Assembly (NCBI RefSeq): GCF_000331225.1 | Contig: NZ_ANFY01000017.1 | Coordinates: 170,739-234,738 of the forward strand | Origin: Sandarakinorhabdus sp. AAP62 | Lineage (GTDB): Bacteria; Pseudomonadota; Alphaproteobacteria; Sphingomonadales; Sphingomonadaceae | Length of the DNA: 64,000 nt | Reading direction: 5' to 3' | In this document: positions 14,914 through 23,757 of the stretch, in pieces | Position numbering within the stretch: the first letter of the stretch is position 1 | How the letters are laid out: each line of letters opens with the position of its first letter | Program-made: the position numbers and the translations under genes | The notes under the pieces: generated by a model | Told to the model about the DNA's origin: nothing | The model's input: only the letters and a program-made list of their open reading frames with translations | Databases searched by the model: none

Positions 14914-16787
14914 TGGACCTGCTCTCGCTCGGCCGCTCCGGCGTGCTGGCGTTCCAGAATGCGCTCAACGCCACCGGCGACAATGTGGCGAATGCCGATA
15001 CGCCCGGATTTGTCCGCCGCCGCATCGTGCTCGCCACGCAGCCGGCCGGCAGCGGCGGACCCTTCCAGCGCGCCACCCTGAGCGGCGCCGGCGTGCGCAC
15101 GGCCGCGTTGGTGCGCGATGTTGATCCGCTCAAGGCCAATGCCGCCCGCATCGCCAGCGGCGATCAGGCCCGGTTCGGCGCTCGCCTCGATTGGCTGCAG
15201 CGGCTGGAGTCGCTGGCCGCCACCGCCGATGTGGTCGGCCGGGTCGGCGGTTTCTTCGATGCCGCGACAAGGCTGGCCGCCGCCCCCACCCAGCCCGCAG
15301 CACGCACCGTGTTTCTGGATGCGGCCGAAGATGCCGCTGCGGCGTTCGCGGGCCATGGCCGCGACCTCGAACAGCTCGAAGCCGATGTCCGCGCCGAAGC
15401 CGGCCTGTCGGCACGGCGGGTGAACGATCTGGCCGCCGCCCTGGTGCGCGTGAATGATCAGCTGCGGCGCGGCGACCGGGGCGATATTGCCGCAGCCGGC
15501 CTGCTCGACAATCGCGACCGGTTGCTCGCCGATCTGGCGGATGAAGTGCGGATCAGCGTAAGCGAAGGCGAACGCGGCGTGGTGGAGGTCAAGCTCGGCT
15601 TTGGCCCATCAGCGGTGCTGCTGGTGCCGAGGGCCGGCAATTCGAGCCGCATCGGCATCGCGCCCGATGGCCAATCCGTGCTGCTCGATCCCGATCATGC
15701 GCCCGTGCCGCTGCGGCTGCCGGCGTCGGGGCGACTGGCGGGCCTGCTGGAAGCCAGTGGCCAGATCATCCGCGCCCGCGCCGCGCTGGATGGCAGCGCC
15801 GGCAGTTTTGCCACGATGGTCAACAACTGGCACCAGCAAGGTATTGATGCGCTGGGCCAGCCCGGTCAGGCGATCTTTGCCACCACCGCCACCCGCACCA
15901 GCGTGGGCAAGGCCAATGCCGGCCAGGCGCCGTTGGATGTGGTGCTGGCCGATGGTGCAACCCCCTTTGCGGGCGGCTATCGGCTGATTGCCGAAGCCGG
16001 CGGTTTCACCCTGGCCCGCACCGACAACAGCGCCAGCATCACCGGCCCCTCGCCCTTGTTGCTGGATGGGTTGACCGTCACCATCGGCAATGGCTGGGTG
16101 AGTGGTGACCAATGGACGGTGGCGCCGCTGACCGGCGCGCAGGGGCTGAGCCTGCGTCCCTTGCAGCCGGCCGAGGTGGCCGCGGCCGCGCGTTGGCAGA
16201 TCGATGGCCTGCCCAGCAATGGCGCCCGCAGCCTGCCCGAGATTTTCGACGATGCCACTGCGCTCGCCCTGCCTGGTGGCGACACCACGCCGCCGCCGTG
16301 GCGCATCACGGTGATTGCCGGCGGGTTGGCCGAGATCCGCGATCCCACCGGGGTCAATCTGCTGGCCACCGTGCCCGCCGATGGCAGTTTGATCGAAGGG
16401 CCGGGCGTGCGATTCCGCATTCCGGCCGATGCGGCAGAGGGCGATCTGTTCCGCATCGCCCCCACTCCGGCAGGCGCGCAGGACAATCGCAACCTGCTCG
16501 AACTCGGCCGCCTACGCGCCCAACCCGGCCCCAACGGCACGATCGAGGCGGTGCTGGATGCCGATCTGGCAGGCATCGGCGCCGGCGTTTCCGATACAAG
16601 GCGGCTGGAAACGGCCGCCGCCAGCCTGAAGGAGGATGCCGCGCGCGCCAATGATGCGGTATCGGCCGTCGATCTGGAAAAGGAAGCGGCTGAACTCACC
16701 CGCCTGCAGGCCGCCTATCGCGCCAATGCCCAGGTGATCGGCGTGGCGCGTGACCTGTTCGATCAGATTCTCGGGCTCGCCCGATGA
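14910..16787 (+). CDS. flgK: Hook-filament junction protein FlgK (HAP1)
   Basis: A 625-residue hook-associated protein. A strong AAGGAGG at 14896-14902 precedes the ATG at 14910. The N-terminus MMDLLSLGRSGVLAFQNALN with NATGDNVANADTPGFVRRR is the axial motif. A region near residues 170-210 (LVRVNDQLRRGDRGDIAAAG, LLDNRDRLLADLADEV) is characteristic of FlgK. The C-terminus has VSAVDLEKEAAELTRLQAAY and ends VIGVARDLFDQILGLAR. It is a likely client of FlgN. Confidence 0.95.
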   Translation: MMDLLSLGRSGVLAFQNALNATGDNVANADTPGFVRRRIVLATQPAGSGGPFQRATLSGAGVRTAALVRDVDPLKANAARIASGDQARFGARLDWLQRLESLAATADVVGRVGGFFDAATRLAAAPTQPAARTVFLDAAEDAAAAFAGHGRDLEQLEADVRAEAGLSARRVNDLAAALVRVNDQLRRGDRGDIAAAGLLDNRDRLLADLADEVRISVSEGERGVVEVKLGFGPSAVLLVPRAGNSSRIGIAPDGQSVLLDPDHAPVPLRLPASGRLAGLLEASGQIIRARAALDGSAGSFATMVNNWHQQGIDALGQPGQAIFATTATRTSVGKANAGQAPLDVVLADGATPFAGGYRLIAEAGGFTLARTDNSASITGPSPLLLDGLTVTIGNGWVSGDQWTVAPLTGAQGLSLRPLQPAEVAAAARWQIDGLPSNGARSLPEIFDDATALALPGGDTTPPPWRITVIAGGLAEIRDPTGVNLLATVPADGSLIEGPGVRFRIPADAAEGDLFRIAPTPAGAQDNRNLLELGRLRAQPGPNGTIEAVLDADLAGIGAGVSDTRRLETAAASLKEDAARANDAVSAVDLEKEAAELTRLQAAYRANAQVIGVARDLFDQILGLAR

Positions 16788-17755
16788 TCCCGCCGCTTTC
16801 CGCCCGGGCCGGCCATGATGCCGCCGTCCGCCGCCTGAAGGGGCTTTCGGAGCAATTGGCGCAGGTGCAGGAACAGATCAGCACGGGCAAGAAACTGCAG
16901 AAGCCCGGCGATGATGCCATCGCCTTTGCCCGCACCGCCACGCTGCGCCGCGCCGACGGCCAGGCCGAAGTGCAGCGCAAGGCGATGGATGCGGCCAGTG
17001 CCCGGCTTTCGGCCAGTGAAGTGGCCTTGGCCAGCATTGCCGATCTGGCGGCGCGCGCCAAGGAACTGGCACTGGCGGGCCGCAACGGTGCGCTCAATGC
17101 CGGCGATCGCCGCGTGCTGGCGCTGGAAGTGCGGGAGTTGGCCGCCGCCGCCCGCGGGCTGGCCGAAGCGCGCGGCGCCGATGGCGAGGCGCTGTTTGCC
17201 GGGGTTGGCACCCCGCCGGCCTATGCCGATGATCCCGAAGGCCTCGCGACCTGGGCCGGGCTGGGCGCAGCGCCGGAAGTGGCCACCATTGGCCGCCGCA
17301 TCGCCGCCGGCATCACCGGGCCGGAAGCCTTTGGCGTGACCGAACCGCTGCCGCCGGTCGACCCGCTGGCGCCGCCGCCGGATCCGAACGTGCCGCCGCC
17401 GCCCCGCCAGCGCAATTTCTTCGACAGTCTGGCCCATCTGGCTGACAGCCTGGAGGAGCCACGCCCGCTGTTCTTCGATGCCGCGATAGACGAAGCGCTG
17501 GCAGCCATCGACGATCATGTGGGTGGCTTGGCCGCCGCACAGGCGCTGCTCGGCGCGCGGGCGGCGCGGCTGGAGGCCGAAAGCGACCGGCTCGATCGCA
17601 GCCAGCTCGAACTGAAATCCAGCCTGTCGAAGCTGGAAGACACCGACATGACCGAGGCGATTGCCCGGCTCGACCGCTTGTCGGTGGTGCTGGAAGCGGC
17701 GCAGGCGAGCTTTGCCCGCGTGTCACGCCTCAGCCTGTGGGACGATATCCGCTAG
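16784..17755 (+). CDS. flgL: Hook-filament junction protein FlgL (HAP3) with a proline-rich insert
   Basis: A 323-residue flagellin-like junction protein. The N-terminal helix has LKGLSEQLAQVQEQISTGKK and KPGDDAIAFARTATLRR, matching the flagellin/FlgL D0-D1 region. The C-terminal helix has LEDTDMTEAIARLDRLSVVL then EAAQASFARVSRLSLWDDI. Between them, at about residues 186-212, lies a stretch with 12 or more prolines (PPVDPLAPPPDPNVPPPP) in the surface-exposed part. The ATG overlaps the flgK stop. It is the last gene before a strong hairpin. Confidence 0.93.
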   Translation: MIPPLSARAGHDAAVRRLKGLSEQLAQVQEQISTGKKLQKPGDDAIAFARTATLRRADGQAEVQRKAMDAASARLSASEVALASIADLAARAKELALAGRNGALNAGDRRVLALEVRELAAAARGLAEARGADGEALFAGVGTPPAYADDPEGLATWAGLGAAPEVATIGRRIAAGITGPEAFGVTEPLPPVDPLAPPPDPNVPPPPRQRNFFDSLAHLADSLEEPRPLFFDAAIDEALAAIDDHVGGLAAAQALLGARAARLEAESDRLDRSQLELKSSLSKLEDTDMTEAIARLDRLSVVLEAAQASFARVSRLSLWDDIR

Positions 17756-17778
17756 GCGCTCTGGCACAGAGAGATACT

Positions 17779-17846
17779 CGCTCATGCCGAGCTTGTCGAG
17801 GCACGCACCACAGCCGGCGGATGCCTCGACAAGCTCGGCATGAGCG
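17779..17846. repeat. REP-like perfect inverted repeat (25-base arms), possible terminator after flgL
   Basis: The left arm 17779-17803 and right arm 17822-17846 are exact reverse complements, separated by 18 bases. The arm core reads CATGCCGAGCTTGTCGAGGC, the type of dispersed palindrome common between genes in sphingomonads (family knowledge from memory). No run of T follows in the direct sense. It lies 24 bases past the flgL stop and before the motA promoter, so it can insulate the two units. No second copy was seen in this window. Confidence 0.85.
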
Positions 17847-17879
17847 GATTTGAGATTGGTTCCAGTGGGGCAGTCATCA

Positions 17880-17906
17880 TTAAGTCCGTTCTGAACGGGC
17901 CGTAAT
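17880..17906 (+). promoter_or_regulatory. Probable sigma-28 (FliA) promoter of motAB
   Basis: TTAAGTCC (17880-17887), 11 bases, then GCCGTAAT (17899-17906). The N11 spacing and the GCCG half of the -10 box match the FliA consensus and the flgM promoter of this window (TAAAGCCC-N11-GCCGTTAA). The predicted start near 17913 leaves a leader of about 31 bases before motA. The -35 box is weaker than at flgM. Confidence 0.6.
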
Positions 17907-17943
17907 CCGGGGGAACCCTTCACCCTGCGGAGCCGGCCCCTGC

Positions 17944-18810
17944 ATGCTGTCCATCATCGGCCTTGTCGTGCTCATCGTCATGGTGTTTGGCGGTTTTGCC
18001 ATCACCGGCGGCAGCCTGGGGCCGGTTCTGCACGCCCTTCCCCACGAATTCCTGATCATCGGCGGCGCCGCTGCCGGCGCCACGCTTGTGGCGACCGATA
18101 TCAAGGGAATCAAGGAGATGGGCGGCGGTCTTGGCAAGGTGGTGAAAGGTCCCAAATACAAGAAGGCCGATTATGGCGCGGCGATCTTCCTCACCGCGCG
18201 ACTGATGCGCCTGTTCCGCACCGAAGGGCCGACGGCCGTCGAACCGCATATCGAAGACCCGAAATCCTCCAGCATCTTCGCCGAATATCCGCAGTTCGCC
18301 GCCGATCATTTCTTCATCGATCTGGTGACGGATTCGATCCGGCTGCTGGTGGTGTCCACCGGCACATTGTCCCCCAACGCGGTCGATGAAGTGATCGAAA
18401 CCCATATCGACACCCACCACCACGCCGCCCTGAAGCCCGTCGAGCGATTGCAGACCATGTCGGACGCGCTGCCAGCGCTGGGCATTGTCGCGGCCGTGCT
18501 GGGCGTCATCAAGACGATGGGCAGCATCGATCAGCCGCCGGCCATCCTGGGCGCCATGGTCGGGTCCGCGCTGGTCGGCACCTTCCTTGGCGTTCTGCTC
18601 AGCTATGGCATTGTTGGCCCGCTGTCGGCGCGGCTGAAGGCTGTGATCGATGAAGACAGTGAAATCTACATGGTGGTGCGGCGGGTGATCATCGCCACCT
18701 TGAAGGGCCAGCCGCAGCCGCTGGTGATCGAAGCGGCGCGCACGTCGATCAGCCCCACCCATCAGCCCAGCTTCAGCGAGATTTTTGACGGCATGCGGAC
18801 AGCAAAGTGA
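17944..18810 (+). CDS. motA: Flagellar stator protein MotA
   Basis: A 288-residue inner-membrane proton-channel subunit. It starts MLSIIGLVVLIVMVFGGFAI then TGGSLGPVLHALPHEFLIIG. The cytoplasmic loop with charged residues lies at about 60-160. Two later helices carry ALPALGIVAAVLGVIKTMG and PAILGAMVGSALVGTFLGVL, then LSYGIVGPLSARL, which include the conserved prolines. The length is typical of the MotA type that runs on protons. MotB follows 10 bases later. Confidence 0.96.
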   Translation: MLSIIGLVVLIVMVFGGFAITGGSLGPVLHALPHEFLIIGGAAAGATLVATDIKGIKEMGGGLGKVVKGPKYKKADYGAAIFLTARLMRLFRTEGPTAVEPHIEDPKSSSIFAEYPQFAADHFFIDLVTDSIRLLVVSTGTLSPNAVDEVIETHIDTHHHAALKPVERLQTMSDALPALGIVAAVLGVIKTMGSIDQPPAILGAMVGSALVGTFLGVLLSYGIVGPLSARLKAVIDEDSEIYMVVRRVIIATLKGQPQPLVIEAARTSISPTHQPSFSEIFDGMRTAK

Positions 18811-18820
18811 GGAGCCGTCC

Positions 18821-19774
18821 GTGAAGCCTGAACTGAACATTGAACCGGAAGTCATTATCAAGAAAGCAAAAGGGCACGGCCACGCCCACCATGGCGGCGC
18901 GTGGAAAATTGCCTATGCCGATTTCGTCACTGCCATGATGGCCTTCTTCATGCTGCTCTGGATCCTGGGCGCCACCAACGAACAGCAGCGCAAGGGCATC
19001 GCGGATTATTTCACCCCCACGGTGATCCAGATGCAGAACAGCGGCGGTTCCAACGGGCTGTTTGGCGGCCGTTCCGTGACCGCACCCGATGGCGCGTCCA
19101 TCCGCCCCGAAACCACCGGCAGGCGGCCGGTGACGGCCGCAGGCAGCGACAGCGCCGCAACCAGGCCCGGCGTGGGCGAAGGCAGCAATGCAGCATCAGG
19201 TCAGCAGGGCCAGGCCAGCGGCAACAGCGGCAAGCTGGCGCGGCCCGGTGACGCGGAAGCCGCCGCCAGGGCTGCCGCCGAAGCGCGGGCCCGCGACGAC
19301 GCCGCGCTCGACAAGGCCGCTCAGCGCATCATGGCCAAGCTGGAGGCCGATCCGACGCTGAAAGGCCTGAAGGGCCAGGTGCGTTTCGTGAAGACGCGCG
19401 ACGGGTTGCGCATCGATCTGGTGGAGCGCGCCGATTTCTCCATGTTCGGGCTTGGCACGGCGGCCCCCACCAGCGATGCCGGCGAACTGGTGCAGACCGT
19501 GGCCCACGCCATCGAGGACATGCCCAACAATCTCACCGTGCGCGGCCACACCGATGCGCTGGGCTTCTCCAGGCCGGGCGGCACCAGCAACTGGAGCCTT
19601 TCCACCGCCCGCGCCGATGCCACGCGCCGCCTGCTGATGGGTGCCGGCATCCCAGGCAGCCGCTTCCGCCGCATCGAAGGCGTGGCCGATACCGATCCTT
19701 ACGTGAAGGACAAGCCCAACGATCCGCGCAATCGCCGGATCAGCGTGACCCTGCTCTATCAGGATCCGGCCTGA
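18821..19774 (+). CDS. motB: Flagellar stator protein MotB
   Basis: About 317 residues. GTG 18821 follows GAGGAG with a 6-base spacer, better than the upstream frame that begins inside motA. One membrane helix follows a histidine-rich cytosolic tail. The helix motif YADFVTAMMAFFMLLWILGA contains the proton-carrying aspartate (Asp34). A linker rich in glycine, serine and alanine leads to an OmpA-like peptidoglycan domain (about 180-317) with VRGHTDALGF, WSLSTARADATRRLLMGAGI and NRRISVTLLY. It anchors the stator to the wall. Confidence 0.96.
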   Translation: MKPELNIEPEVIIKKAKGHGHAHHGGAWKIAYADFVTAMMAFFMLLWILGATNEQQRKGIADYFTPTVIQMQNSGGSNGLFGGRSVTAPDGASIRPETTGRRPVTAAGSDSAATRPGVGEGSNAASGQQGQASGNSGKLARPGDAEAAARAAAEARARDDAALDKAAQRIMAKLEADPTLKGLKGQVRFVKTRDGLRIDLVERADFSMFGLGTAAPTSDAGELVQTVAHAIEDMPNNLTVRGHTDALGFSRPGGTSNWSLSTARADATRRLLMGAGIPGSRFRRIEGVADTDPYVKDKPNDPRNRRISVTLLYQDPA

Positions 19775-21049
19775 TCACTCCGGCGCCAGCGGACGCCCTT
19801 CGAAACGGGCGATGGCGTGCTTCACCACCTTGTCCAGCGCCTGTGTGGAGAAGAAGCCGCCGGGGATCAGGCAATGATCGATCAGCACCCGGCGCCAGGC
19901 GGCAAATGTCTCGGCATCAGGCGGCGTGGGCCGTTGCCAGAAGGCATCAAGCCCGTCCTGGAAGGTGATATCGGGCATGTCGTAAATGGCTTCGCCCAGC
20001 ACGATCACTGGTCCGCCCATGGCCAGACCAAGGGTGCCTGTGGTGCTGTTGATCGTTACCATGCCGCGTGCCCGGGCGCTGATCGCCTCGATGTCGCCGC
20101 CCACCAGATAATCGATGCGGTCTGCCGCGTTGAAACGCGCGGCAATGTCGGCCGTTACCTGCTGCCAGTCGCTCACGCCGTTATCGAGCGGATGTTCCTT
20201 CACCAGCAGCCGCACGCCGGCCGGGGCATGGGCGGCAAAGGACTCGATCACGGTCTTCAGCGCATCGGCAATGCCCACGAACGGCGAATGGATGCGGATT
20301 TGGGCATCGCTGTCCAATTGTAGCGGAAACAGGAAATAGGGTGCGCCAGATGCTTCAAGCCGGGCCAAAAGCTGCGCGCCAGCCGCCTCCCGGCGCTGCT
20401 TGCGCCACAATTTGCGCGCCCAGCCCATGCCTTCCACCAGCGGGTGCCAGGGGCGGTGGTTGTTCCAATGCGGATAATGCCAGCGGGTCAGCACATCGGC
20501 GACATTGTAGATCACCCCTTCCAGCGCGCGGCGGGGAAAGGAAGATTGCACCCGTCCATGCGGCGGCACCGGCGGCAACTGGGCGGCACGGCGGCGATAA
20601 TAGTCCGGATCGCGCGGCAGGCTGCTGTGGCCGTTCACGCCGCCTTCTTCCATCGTCACCCAATCGGGGCGGACATAGCCTTCTTCAAAGACATGCACCC
20701 GCACACCCAGTTCGCGGCAGATGGCGCGGGCCACGACATGATAATCGCGGCAATCGCCAAACAGCATCACATCGGTCACGTCATGCTGGCGGATCAGGCC
20801 GCGAAAGGCCGCCGGCCAGTCTGCCTGGCTGCCGCGATAATCGATGCCGCCGGGCAGCCGCCAATAGGCGCGGTCACCCCCATTGAAATTGACCTTGTGC
20901 ACCCGGTAGCCGGCGCGGATCAGGCCCTGGCCCAGCCGGCGGAACAAGGGCCCCATCAGCCCCTGCAGCAACAGCACGCTGCGATGGGCCGGCGACGGTG
21001 CAGATGCATGCTGCAAAACAGGGATTGCGCCAGTCGCGGGACTGGTCAT
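19775..21049 (-). CDS. kpsS: KpsS-like capsule Kdo-linker transferase
   Basis: A 424-residue protein. ATG 21049 (MTSPATGAIPVLQ) follows a GAGG site; longer frames add unrelated sequence. KpsS-type features are SVLLLQGLMGPLFRRLGQGL, VHKVNFNGGDRAYW, a DVMLFGDCRDYHV stretch, FEEGYVRPDWVTMEEGGVNG, and later KEHPLDNGVSDWQQ and TINSTTGTLGLAMGGPV. KpsS adds the first beta-Kdo to the phosphatidylglycerol-type anchor of group 2 capsules. It converges on motB with no gap, marking the edge of the capsule locus. Its partner KpsC is at 27772. Confidence 0.88.
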   Translation of the reverse strand: MTSPATGAIPVLQHASAPSPAHRSVLLLQGLMGPLFRRLGQGLIRAGYRVHKVNFNGGDRAYWRLPGGIDYRGSQADWPAAFRGLIRQHDVTDVMLFGDCRDYHVVARAICRELGVRVHVFEEGYVRPDWVTMEEGGVNGHSSLPRDPDYYRRRAAQLPPVPPHGRVQSSFPRRALEGVIYNVADVLTRWHYPHWNNHRPWHPLVEGMGWARKLWRKQRREAAGAQLLARLEASGAPYFLFPLQLDSDAQIRIHSPFVGIADALKTVIESFAAHAPAGVRLLVKEHPLDNGVSDWQQVTADIAARFNAADRIDYLVGGDIEAISARARGMVTINSTTGTLGLAMGGPVIVLGEAIYDMPDITFQDGLDAFWQRPTPPDAETFAAWRRVLIDHCLIPGGFFSTQALDKVVKHAIARFEGRPLAPE

Positions 21050-21320
21050 CTCAGGCCTCACGGGCGGCTCCAACTCTGGCTCTCGCGCTGCCTTTAGGGT
21101 GGGTTGCTGGCATTTGTCGACAGGCTGGCTGCGAATTGCGGCGACACTGGGGCCAACGCCTCGAACATGCTGGCATTGCGAAGCCTGGCCGGACTCGCCA
21201 GCGTGAAAATCTGCCTGCCCACGGCAAGCCGTCGCACAGGCATAATGACAGGCCGGCAATCCCCGGCTATTCAGCCTGCCAAAATCGGTGGTACCTCGCC
21301 ATTCGATCCCGAAAGAATCG
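21050..21320. other. 271-base divergent intergenic region
   Basis: This lies between the KpsS-like gene (minus) and the LTA-synthase-like gene (plus). It must hold two promoters, but I could not assign clear boxes. A GAAAG purine stretch just before 21321 is a plausible ribosome site for the plus-strand gene, and GAGG near 21060 serves the minus-strand gene. No RNA gene or repeat is visible. Confidence 0.4.
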
Positions 21321-22757
21321 ATGGGTCGCACCTTCCTGATCATTCTGCTGCTGCTGATTGCGAGCGTGTTGGCCGATGCATTCGTGCGGCCGAGGCGGCC
21401 GCGCAGCCTGGCGGGATATTGGCTGCATCTGTGGACGATGCTGGCCGCAGCCGGGCTTGTGCAATTGCTGTTCGGCAATGCGCTGGTGGCCGGGCTGGTG
21501 GCACTGGGCGTGATGATCCTGCTGGTGGTCGTTTCCAACGCCAAGAACGCCATGCTGGGTGAGCCGTTGCTGTTTTCGGATCTGCAGCTGCTGGTCGCCG
21601 TGTTCCGTCATCCGCAATTCTATCTTTCCGCCTTGCGGCCCTGGCAGTTGGTGGCGCTGATCGCTGGCGCCATGGCGCTGATCGGGCTGCTGGCCTGGCA
21701 ATTTGTGTTCGACATCACGGCGCGCCTTGCTGGATTGGGCCAGCTGCTGCTGGCGCTGCTGATCATTCGGGGGAGTGTGGTGGCCCCGCCATGGAACCGG
21801 CTGGCCATGGAACCTGATGCCATTACCGACATGGCGCGCCATGGCCTGATCGGCTCAATCCTGCTTTATTGGTGGCGGTGGTGGCACACCGAAGATCCAC
21901 CGGCCTGCACCGCCGAAGTGATGAAGCCCAGCACCAGTCTGGTGGTGGTGGTGCAATGCGAGAGCTTTGCCGATCCGGCCGATCTTTTCGGTGATCCAGC
22001 CCTGGCATTGCCTGGGCTGGCCGCGGCGCGCCGCAAGGCCTGGGCCCAGGGGCGCCTGCTGGTATCCGGCTTTGGCGCCTATACCCAGCGTGCCGAATAT
22101 GGCGTGCTGTTCGGCCGTGACGAGGATGTGCTCGGGTTTCGCCGCTACGATCCCTATCTCACCGCCCTGGGAGAAAGCAGCCACGCCTTGCCGGCCCGCC
22201 TTGCCCGCGCCGGCTGGCGCAGCCTGTTCGTTCACCCGCACGACCTTGGCTTCTATGGCCGCAACCAGATCATGCCGGCCGCGGGTTTCAGCGAGATGCT
22301 GGGACCAGAAGCCTTTTGCCTGCCCGGGCGCGGCGAGCATCGCTATGTCTCCGATGCGGCCATTGCCGATATGATGATGGCCCGTGCCCGCGCCAGCGAC
22401 GCCCCCGTGCTGATCCATGCCGTGACCATCGAAAATCACGGCCCATGGCCAGCCGACAGCGGCGCCAGCCACGGCAAGCGATCAAGCGCCTATCTGCACC
22501 TGGTTGGGAAAGGGGATGCCATGCTGACCCGCCTGATCGATGAAATATCGGCGCTGAAGCGGCCGGCAATCCTGTTGTTCTATGGCGATCATCGCCCCAG
22601 CATTGCCGGCCTGGTCGATCCGGGCGGCGATCGCGATACACCCTATGTGCTGCTGCGCTTTGGCCCCGATGGGGCGGTGTTGGAAGGCAATGGCACGCCG
22701 CAGGACCTGACCCCGGCGCAGCTGCACCATCTGCTGGTGGACAGCATCACGGCTTGA
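21321..22757 (+). CDS. LTA-synthase-like membrane phosphotransferase (alkaline phosphatase superfamily)
   Basis: About 478 residues. Roughly five membrane helices fill residues 1-150, starting MGRTFLIILLLLIASVLADA. The extracytoplasmic domain follows with VVVVQCESFADP (metal-binding glutamate), a likely nucleophile threonine in GAYTQRAEYGVLFG, FYGRNQIMPAAGFSEMLG and the metal ligands in LLFYGDHRPSI. This is the LTA synthase / phosphoglycerol transferase layout. In a Gram-negative capsule locus it probably adds phosphoglycerol or a similar group to the glycan. ATG 21321 is favoured over 21288. Its end overlaps the convergent SDR gene by 11 bases. Confidence 0.8.
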   Translation: MGRTFLIILLLLIASVLADAFVRPRRPRSLAGYWLHLWTMLAAAGLVQLLFGNALVAGLVALGVMILLVVVSNAKNAMLGEPLLFSDLQLLVAVFRHPQFYLSALRPWQLVALIAGAMALIGLLAWQFVFDITARLAGLGQLLLALLIIRGSVVAPPWNRLAMEPDAITDMARHGLIGSILLYWWRWWHTEDPPACTAEVMKPSTSLVVVVQCESFADPADLFGDPALALPGLAAARRKAWAQGRLLVSGFGAYTQRAEYGVLFGRDEDVLGFRRYDPYLTALGESSHALPARLARAGWRSLFVHPHDLGFYGRNQIMPAAGFSEMLGPEAFCLPGRGEHRYVSDAAIADMMMARARASDAPVLIHAVTIENHGPWPADSGASHGKRSSAYLHLVGKGDAMLTRLIDEISALKRPAILLFYGDHRPSIAGLVDPGGDRDTPYVLLRFGPDGAVLEGNGTPQDLTPAQLHHLLVDSITA

Positions 22758-23565
22758 GCCGGCGCAACAGCGCATCCCGAACGAAACTGGGCAGCACCCG
22801 ATCCAGCAGCCGCAGCAACGCAAAACGGCGCGGGATGATGGCATGGCCGGCCCCGGCATCGAACGCCGCCAGGATACGGCGGGCAGCGTCCTCCAGCGGC
22901 AGCAGCAAGGCTTTCGGCACCGGCCGGCCGCCGCCAGCCCAATCGACGAAACCCGGGGATACCAGCGTGATGGTCACGCCATGGGGCGCCACCGCCAGTC
23001 GCAGCGCCTCGCCAAAGCGCGCCAGCCCGGCCTTGCTGGCGGCATAGGCCGGCGCGTGCGGCAAGGCATGGAAGGCCGCTGCCGAACCCACCAGCAGGAT
23101 CCGGCCCTGCCCGCGCCCGGCCATGCGCGACGCCAACGCCGCCGCCAAGGATGCCGGGCCCGCGAAATTGACGACCGCGAGGCGCGCAACCTGTTCGGCC
23201 GGTTCGACAATCTGTCCCGGTGGCACCGCGTCGCCCTGCCCCGCAACCAGCAGCGCCCAATCGATCGGCGCTGCATTGTCTTCGGCCGCCACGGCGTCCG
23301 CCGCAGTTGCGGGATCGGCCAGATCGATCTGGCGCAGTTCCACGGCGGCCCCGGCGGCCTGGCATTCGGCCGCGATGGCCGCCAGCCGTGCCGCATCCCG
23401 GCCCCACAGCAGCAATTGGGTTCCCGGCGCCGCCAGCTGCCGCGCCAGCGCGCCGCCGATGGCTCCCGACGCGCCGGTGATCAGGACACGGCGAAGGAAT
23501 GGCACCGTTTCGGACGTTATATCGCCGTGGGGGGCTGGAACCGACGCATCGGGCGAACTGCTCAT
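22747..23565 (-). CDS. Short-chain dehydrogenase/reductase
   Basis: A 272-residue SDR. The nucleotide-binding motif is VLITGASGAIGGALARQLAA, followed by the acidic RQIDLADP turn, LVAGQGDAV at the NAG position, the catalytic serine in LLVGSAAAFHA and the YAASK motif. A PGFVDWAGGG segment follows the active site. ATG 23565 (MSSSPDASV) is taken, since the earlier frame is not family-like. The substrate is unknown. It is divergent from the fatty-acid hydroxylase gene and convergent with the LTA-synthase-like gene. Lipid or sugar modification are both open. Confidence 0.85.
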   Translation of the reverse strand: MSSSPDASVPAPHGDITSETVPFLRRVLITGASGAIGGALARQLAAPGTQLLLWGRDAARLAAIAAECQAAGAAVELRQIDLADPATAADAVAAEDNAAPIDWALLVAGQGDAVPPGQIVEPAEQVARLAVVNFAGPASLAAALASRMAGRGQGRILLVGSAAAFHALPHAPAYAASKAGLARFGEALRLAVAPHGVTITLVSPGFVDWAGGGRPVPKALLLPLEDAARRILAAFDAGAGHAIIPRRFALLRLLDRVLPSFVRDALLRRLKP

Positions 23566-23757
23566 GGCCTGTTCATAGAACACCCCGCAAGACCTGATAA
23601 GCCAAGGAATCGGGGGCAAGATGTTGCGACGCAGCAATCACGAAATGTTCACGAATTACCAAAATGTGACAAGCACTTGGCGGAGTGTCGTAACTATTGG
23701 GCGTTGCGTCGCTTGCACCTTGACACCGGCCGCGACCTCCTGTTGAGACCGTCGGTG

